Of a stretch of DNA of 14,053 nt, positions 9,154-14,053 are shown in pieces. The DNA lies in NCBI GenBank assembly GCA_015501075.1, contig JADNYJ010000756.1:1-14053 (forward strand), given 5' to 3'. The stretch is from Gymnopilus junonius (Eukaryota > Basidiomycota > Agaricomycetes > Agaricales > Galerinaceae). How positions within the stretch are numbered: the first letter of the stretch is position 1; each line of letters starts with the position of its first letter. The notes beneath the pieces were generated by a model. It was not told where the DNA came from, searched no databases, and saw only the letters and a list, made by a program, of their open reading frames with translations. A program made the position numbers and the translations under genes.

Positions 9154-10540
9154 TTACTGCTCGCTTACGAAAACACCAGCCATACCCATACCGGAACCAA
9201 TGCACATGCTGTGACGAACACCTTTCCACCAGTCTGCTTAGCAATATTCAGCCCAGTAGCGACCTGTCGAGCACCAGTGCATCCTAGAGGATGACCAATA
9301 GCAATCGCACCACCGTTCAGGTTAACCTTTTCGAAAGGAATGCCGAGGTGCTTCACGCTGAACACGGCCTGGCTGGCGAACGCCTCGTTAATTTCGAAAA
9401 AGTCGATGTCGTTCAGCGTCAGCTTGGTGAGGTTGAGCACACGGGGAATAGCAAAGGCCGGACCAACACCCATGATGCGTGGTGGGACACCGATCGACGC
9501 CGCTGTGACGAATTTGCCGACGATGGGCAGACCAAGGCGCTTGGCGACTGAGCGGCGGGCGAGGAGGACGGCAGCGGCACCGTCAGAGACCTGAGAAGCG
9601 TTTCCTGGATAAAAATAAGCATCTGGCGATTGGCTGAAGGGGCGAGCTGAACTCACCAGCGTGTGTAGAACCATCCTTGGTGAAAGCGGGCTTGAGCTTC
9701 GCCAAGCTCTCGGCAGTAACGCCTTCCCGAATACCATCGTCGTTGTCCACGACGATCTCCGTCACCTTCTCCGTCTTGGGATCAACCCACTTGACCTTGA
9801 TCGGTACAATCTCGGCCTTGAATTTACCAGCCTTGTTCGCAGCCGCTGCCTTTTGGAATGACTTGGCCGCGAACTCGTCTTGAACCTGACGAGTGATTCC
9901 GAATTCCTTGGCAACGTTTTCGGAAGTGATACCCATGGGAAGCAGGCAGTCCTCCGCATCCTGGTTCTCAAGCACCTCGTCAGAGAAGTTTGGTGCTGAA
10001 CTAGGTCCATATCCAAACGTCATGGACTCGACACCGGCACCTAGGAAGAGTAATCCAGACCAAGGTAAGTGAATTTGAAGAAGAGGACCGGGGAAAGTCG
10101 AACTACGTACCGATACCGATATCAATTTGTCCCGCGCGAATCTGGTTCGGCAATTTGGTTGATGGCGGTCAAACCTGATGAGCACTGCGATTGACCGTGT
10201 TGATAGAGGTCTCCACAGGGATCCCAGCGTGAAGAGCGGCCATCCTGGCGGCTGAAGCACCTCCTGCTGGTGGGAGAACGTACCGACTGAGATGTCCTCG
10301 ATGAGCTTGGGGTCCAAGTTGACCTTGGAGTAGCAAGCACGGAGAACATGCGACAAGATGAGCTCCGGTTTGGTGTCCTTGAACCCTCCTTTCTTGCCCT
10401 GTAACTCCATGAGTAATTGTCCTTCATTCTTGCGACAAAACATACCTTTGTGAGTGCAGAACGAACGGCACTGACAATGACAATGTCGTCGTCGTTCTTT
10501 GGAGAATAGTGGCCTTTTGCGACGAAGTTTGGAGAGACAT
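9154..10540 (-). CDS. POT1: 3-ketoacyl-CoA thiolase (POT1/ACAA1 type), four exons, broken by single-base indels
   Basis: The product would cleave 3-ketoacyl-CoA to acetyl-CoA and a shortened acyl-CoA in fatty-acid beta-oxidation. Family landmarks are clear: AVRSALTK, GGFKDTKPEL, the nucleophile Cys in NRQCSSGL, GAGVESMT, PMGITSENVA, KPAFTKDGSTHAG, NEAFASQA, GGAIAIGHPLGCTGARQ and the second active-site Cys in MCIGSGMGM. Exons are 10540-10446, 10398-10111, 10040-9657 and 9604-9154, with introns 10445-10399 (47 nt), 10110-10041 (70 nt) and 9656-9605 (52 nt), all GT-AG. The frame breaks five times: missing bases near 10527, 10281, 10187 and 9209, and an extra base near 10148. Both Cys codons are present but are not in one continuous frame. 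The unrepaired C-terminus ends at 9165. No in-frame nonsense substitution is present, so these may be sequence errors. No clear PTS2 or PTS1 peroxisomal signal is visible. ATG 10540 is the nearest start. Confidence 0.88.
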
Positions 10541-11959
10541 GGTGGTGGATGAATAAGAAATGAGAATGAACCCCGCTCCTTATACGCAAGGATATTACCC
10601 GGACCCAAATCACATGTTCGTTCTCGTTTTTGGATGCCGGTTAACATTAGACCCGGTACCGCAATTTATTTATGGACCTCAGCGTTTTCAGGAGGAATTC
10701 GAACGAAAGAGGGGTCAGAAATATGCAAGGTTAGGATTGGGTGAAAAGGTGAGGTCGGAATTTTTATCTGGGTTTTGAGGGCAATTGAATTTGGCAAAAG
10801 TAAAAAGCCCGTAATCTGAATGTGTTCAGATACAATATTTGGATCCATTCAATGAGCTAGTTATAAAGAAAACCTATGTATCATTGTACTTAAGTAGGAT
10901 AATAATATATGATCTAAGTACCAACATTTTGTACAGCAAAATTAGCTCGAAGATCCTCCCGGTACGGTGCCTGATCTCAACCAATATGGAAGGACTTCGC
11001 CCACATATTCCTCCAGGGATTGTCGTGCAATTGGAGCAAGAGCAAAAGAGGCGCCGCGGTTTGGGATCCTAATAAATTAGAAGTTGCAAGTTTTATGAAC
11101 ATTTTCGGTAATATGTTACTTCAAGATATATTTTGATGATTTGCGTGGCAATATCAGGGAAGAATAATGCGGATAGTAGGATAGAAATGTAAGTATCATC
11201 ACCTTTGTCGTTTACTCAGACATGCAGATTACTCTCATAAGTTCTGTTGCTATTCCAAGGCTAAAACCAAATGAATCGTTGTTTAATAGCTCTTCTTATG
11301 ATGTACCAGAGAGATATAGACCGTTTCATGGACAAAATCTTGCCTCCCGTGGTTCAAGCACAGAGCACTTAACGCCCCTTATATCTCCGTTCTCAAGATG
11401 CGAGTTTAACAGATTGCTTTGGCGATACATGATTTCAGGAGACATGCAGCACATCGATATTATTCAGCCAAATACAAAGCTGGTACCCGCGGTGCCGTCT
11501 GCTTAATTATAAAGAAGATTGTTATCATTAACGGACGATTTTTTTTGGCCGTAGTGCAAGTTACAATACTCCTCTGTGAAAACTGGAAGGGAATTCTTTC
11601 AACCTCTTCTGCTAGCCCCAGCCTGCAGCAGATTTCCAGGTTGTCGCTCCAGGAGCCCAGAAGGTTATGTCAAATCTAGTGGGGAAGGACAAGGGAGACG
11701 GTCGTCGGTAACTTGACATTATAGGCGGTAGAGGTCGGAGAATTTGTTAGAAATGGAAAATGCAGTGCTAATGGGGATGAAATAGAGGACATAGGGGTGC
11801 AAGTGGGAAGTAATATATGTGATGCGTTAATTGCATAGTAGTTTCTCGAAATTGCCGATGAGTGCTTAGGCCTATTGTTACGTCACATGTCACGCCATTC
11901 TCTAGAATCTCTTGTCGATATCTTGTTCATTGCGAGTTCATTGGAATTAATTGTCGACG
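10541..11959. other. Divergent intergenic region between thiolase and F-box gene 3
   Basis: The region separates two divergently transcribed genes, so both promoters should lie here. The left part (10541-10800) is the presumed thiolase promoter. The middle (about 10830-11220) is AT-rich. Open frames at 11222-11506 and 10839-11072 exist but lack splice support, familiar motifs or protein-like composition that I can defend. The part at 11680-11830 is purine-rich. I see no transposase, terminal repeats or tRNA. Confidence 0.4.
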
Positions 11960-14035
11960 ATGTTGACAACGGCGGTGGCATTGTCTTCTTCACCGTGCAC
12001 TACGTTGGACTCATTGATATCTCTAACATTCCTCCCTCCTGAAATCCTTCTTCAAATCTTCCTCAATCTCACTGACAGCCCCACCTCTCTCCTTGCTCTC
12101 CGATTGACATGCAATTACTTGAACACTCTCATTTCTGGATCCTCAGGAATTCGCTATGAAACTGCTTTGATGATCACTGATCAAGTTAATAATCCAAAAT
12201 CCATGCTGCCGGTCAAAGAGAAGCTGGAATGGGTGCAGGATTCCGCCCGCCGCTGGTCTATTCTCGATCTCGATGAGAGTCCCGAGGGTGAAGAGGAAGA
12301 AGAGGAGAAAACGCCGGAGAAAAGAAGCTCCGAAATACGAACAAGAGAATGCGCCAAATCAAAGCGGGCCATGCGCCCAGTGGAATATACGACCTAACTG
12401 GGGGTATCTACATGCTCGGCGATCTCCCGAGGAAGGCACTGTACTGGGTTAAATTGCCTGGTCTGGAGGAGTTCCGGGATGGGATCGAGACAAAGTGGAA
12501 CAAAATCGATCTTGATATGATCAGGAAGCGCGCAGATTCAGATGGACGGGAGCGGACGATCATTGATATGGGCTTGTGCGTCTATGAGCATGATTTGATT
12601 GCTATCATCACTATGTAAGCTCAGTTTTTTGAGCCTTTTCTCGTTTTTATTCATGATTATTGGTCCTACAGAAGCCCTCAACGCACGCCAGATGGCAGCC
12701 GACCCACAATGAACGACATCGAGCTGGTGTTCCTCCAATTTTCCACTGGGCTGCCACACCCGGCGCTCTCCAAACGACAAGGATCACAGAGCGACTCTCG
12801 AAACTACATAAGATATATCATGACGTCACCTGTAGAGTGGCACAGGCCAGCAGTGGGGATCGAGATTGTTGGGGAGCATCTGGTATTGGTGCTGCATTAC
12901 CACTTTGAATCAGTCGAGGACAGGGTGTACGTGTGGGAGTGGAAAACGGGCCTGTTGAAAATGGTTTGTATCCTCGTTCTCAAAAATAAAAACATAAATT
13001 GATCTAGTTTTTACAGGGCCTCACGGCACCGCATCAGACGTACTCGGGCTTGATATTCCTCACACCGTCACTAATCCTCCTGCCCAACATAAAGGCAAAT
13101 TCGCTAGATGTATTCCATATCCGTCAAAGCCGTCCTTGACAACTGCTGAACCAATCTTGATACTCAGCCTGCCGCGGCTGGCAGATGGATGGTCAATAAT
13201 GGGGATTTCATGTAGAGCGGAACCTAATCCGTTGGAGAGATGTCAACGTCAATGTCAAGGCCCACTGCCAGTGCCAACGGGTCTTCTTCATCGGCGGCGG
13301 GGCATCATCAGCTCCTGCTGCTGCGACTACTTCTACAGCAAATGCCATCGATCTGACCCCCACACGTCCCTTCCTCCCCAACCCCGAACATGCCTTGTGC
13401 ATCTTCTCCATGAGCACGTTGGGCCACACGTTCACGCTTGTGGTGCACAGGAACGCGTTAGTGGAGGTTGTTAAACGGGAGGTACCTTTCTACGACCGTG
13501 AACGCGAGCATGGCACGGAAGGCGGGCAAGAGCAGCGAGAACAAAAGAAGAAGAGGGCGGCAGGCCGGTGAGGCAACCTATCACGCAGCCGCAGAGGATC
13601 ACGAATCGGCTATACCAGGCTCCTTCTCTTCAACGCCCTTCACCTCCTACACTCACAACCCGACCACTGGGCATCGTACCAAAACCGTCCCATACTCCCT
13701 CTGGGGGCCTCCCATCACAAGGTGGTTCAACTCGGACTTTATCCCACACGGTGGATCACCACCACGTGCGGACAACGGATGGTCGTCCTCAGGGTGGATG
13801 GGGACAATGAAGACATGGAGGAAGCTGGAGAATACCCCTATATTGTTTTTGATTTTTGCGCGCAGAACGTGCAAAAATGGGGGCGAGATTGAAAAGGGCC
13901 TGGGCAGCTGAAAGGAGGAAGAAGGAGCTAGAGAAGGAATTGAGGAGGAAAAAGGAGGGGAAAACAGAAGGAGAAAGAGAGACAGGTAGAGAAGGAGGAA
14001 GAAGAAGAAGAAGAAGAAAACACCTTGATTCATAA
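11960..14035 (+). CDS. F-box protein of a second, unrelated family, broken by several single-base shifts
   Basis: ATG 11960 is followed by an F-box at residues 25-61 (FLPPEILLQIFLNL, LLALRLTCNYLNTLIS), then the body of a common agaricomycete F-box family: SGIYDLTGGIYMLGD, DMGLCVYEHDLIAIIT, LVFLQFSTGLPHP, VEWHRPAVGIEIVGEHLVLV, VYVWEWKTGL, LPRLADGWSIMGISCRAEPN, HTFTLVVHRNAL, WGPPITRWFNSD and RWITTTCGQR. Likely role: substrate receptor of an SCF ubiquitin ligase. Clear introns are 12615-12671 (57 nt, phase 2) and 12964-13016 (53 nt, phase 0). The frame also slips without introns: in the GA-rich tract 12288-12345, near 13120, 13226, 13300, between 13550 and 13680, near 13748 and in the A-run at 13873-13877. 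Nearly all fit loss of one base. The C-terminus would be a basic, coiled-coil-like tail ending at TAA 14033-14035. A 77-nt intron 12288-12364 is an alternative for the first slip, but it lacks a pyrimidine tract. Confidence 0.78.
13998..14018 (+). repeat. (GAA)7 microsatellite at the 3' end of F-box gene 3
   Basis: Seven GAA units in a row lie within a longer purine-rich stretch from about 13910. In the inferred frame they encode a short Arg run just before the stop codon. Such a tract is prone to replication slippage and to length errors in sequencing. Confidence 0.85.
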
Positions 14036-14053
14036 TCATCGTCTGCATTCCTG

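Noticed and set aside
9291..9594. Plus-strand ORFs opposite the thiolase
   Set aside because: The minus strand encodes unmistakable thiolase motifs throughout; the plus-strand frames are complementary shadows.
11345..11360. Possible tRNA B-box (GGTTCAAGC)
   Set aside because: No matching A-box, acceptor stem or cloverleaf could be built around it.
11222..11679. Overlapping ORFs of 94 and 86 codons as a gene
   Set aside because: No splice signals linking them, no recognisable motif and composition like random AT-rich spacer.
13720..13735. Possible tRNA B-box (GGTTCAACTC)
   Set aside because: It is coding sequence for the conserved TRWFNSD motif of F-box gene 3 and has no cloverleaf.

Overview
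The window is nuclear DNA from a filamentous basidiomycete, most likely a mushroom-forming agaricomycete. The genes are cut by short GT-AG introns (46 to 70 nt) with CTRAY-like branch points, and the content (several F-box genes, a fungal ABC-F ATPase, a POT1-type thiolase) fits that group. There is no bacterial, plasmid, phage or CRISPR signature, and no rRNA or tRNA that I can support.

Layout, left to right: (1) the last codons of a cut-off plus-strand gene (1-175); (2) F-box gene copy A (397-2246, +), whose true C-terminus lies in a second exon; (3) an unrecognised multi-pass membrane protein (2362-3312, +); (4) a 0.9 kb spacer carrying the leader of the next gene, with a small upstream ORF; (5) a complete seven-exon ABC-F ATPase of 723 residues (4220-6699, +); (6) F-box copy B (6826-8688, +), a direct repeat of copy A with a frameshift; (7) a relic of a third F-box tail (about 8922-9036); (8) a 3-ketoacyl-CoA thiolase on the minus strand (9154-10540) with five single-base indels; (9) a 1.4 kb spacer with nothing convincing; (10) an F-box gene of a different family (11960-14035, +), also broken by several single-base shifts.

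The genes do not form an operon or an obvious pathway. Each has its own function: substrate-receptor F-box proteins for SCF ubiquitin ligases, a soluble ATPase that acts at ribosomes, and fatty-acid beta-oxidation. The two most informative patterns are the duplicated F-box units on either side of the membrane/ABC-F block, with strongly uneven divergence along their length, and the rise in frame-breaking single-base deletions toward the right end. In the right-hand genes I found no in-frame nonsense substitution accompanying the indels, which suggests sequence error or low coverage there at least as much as true gene decay. I found no convincing new biological system.
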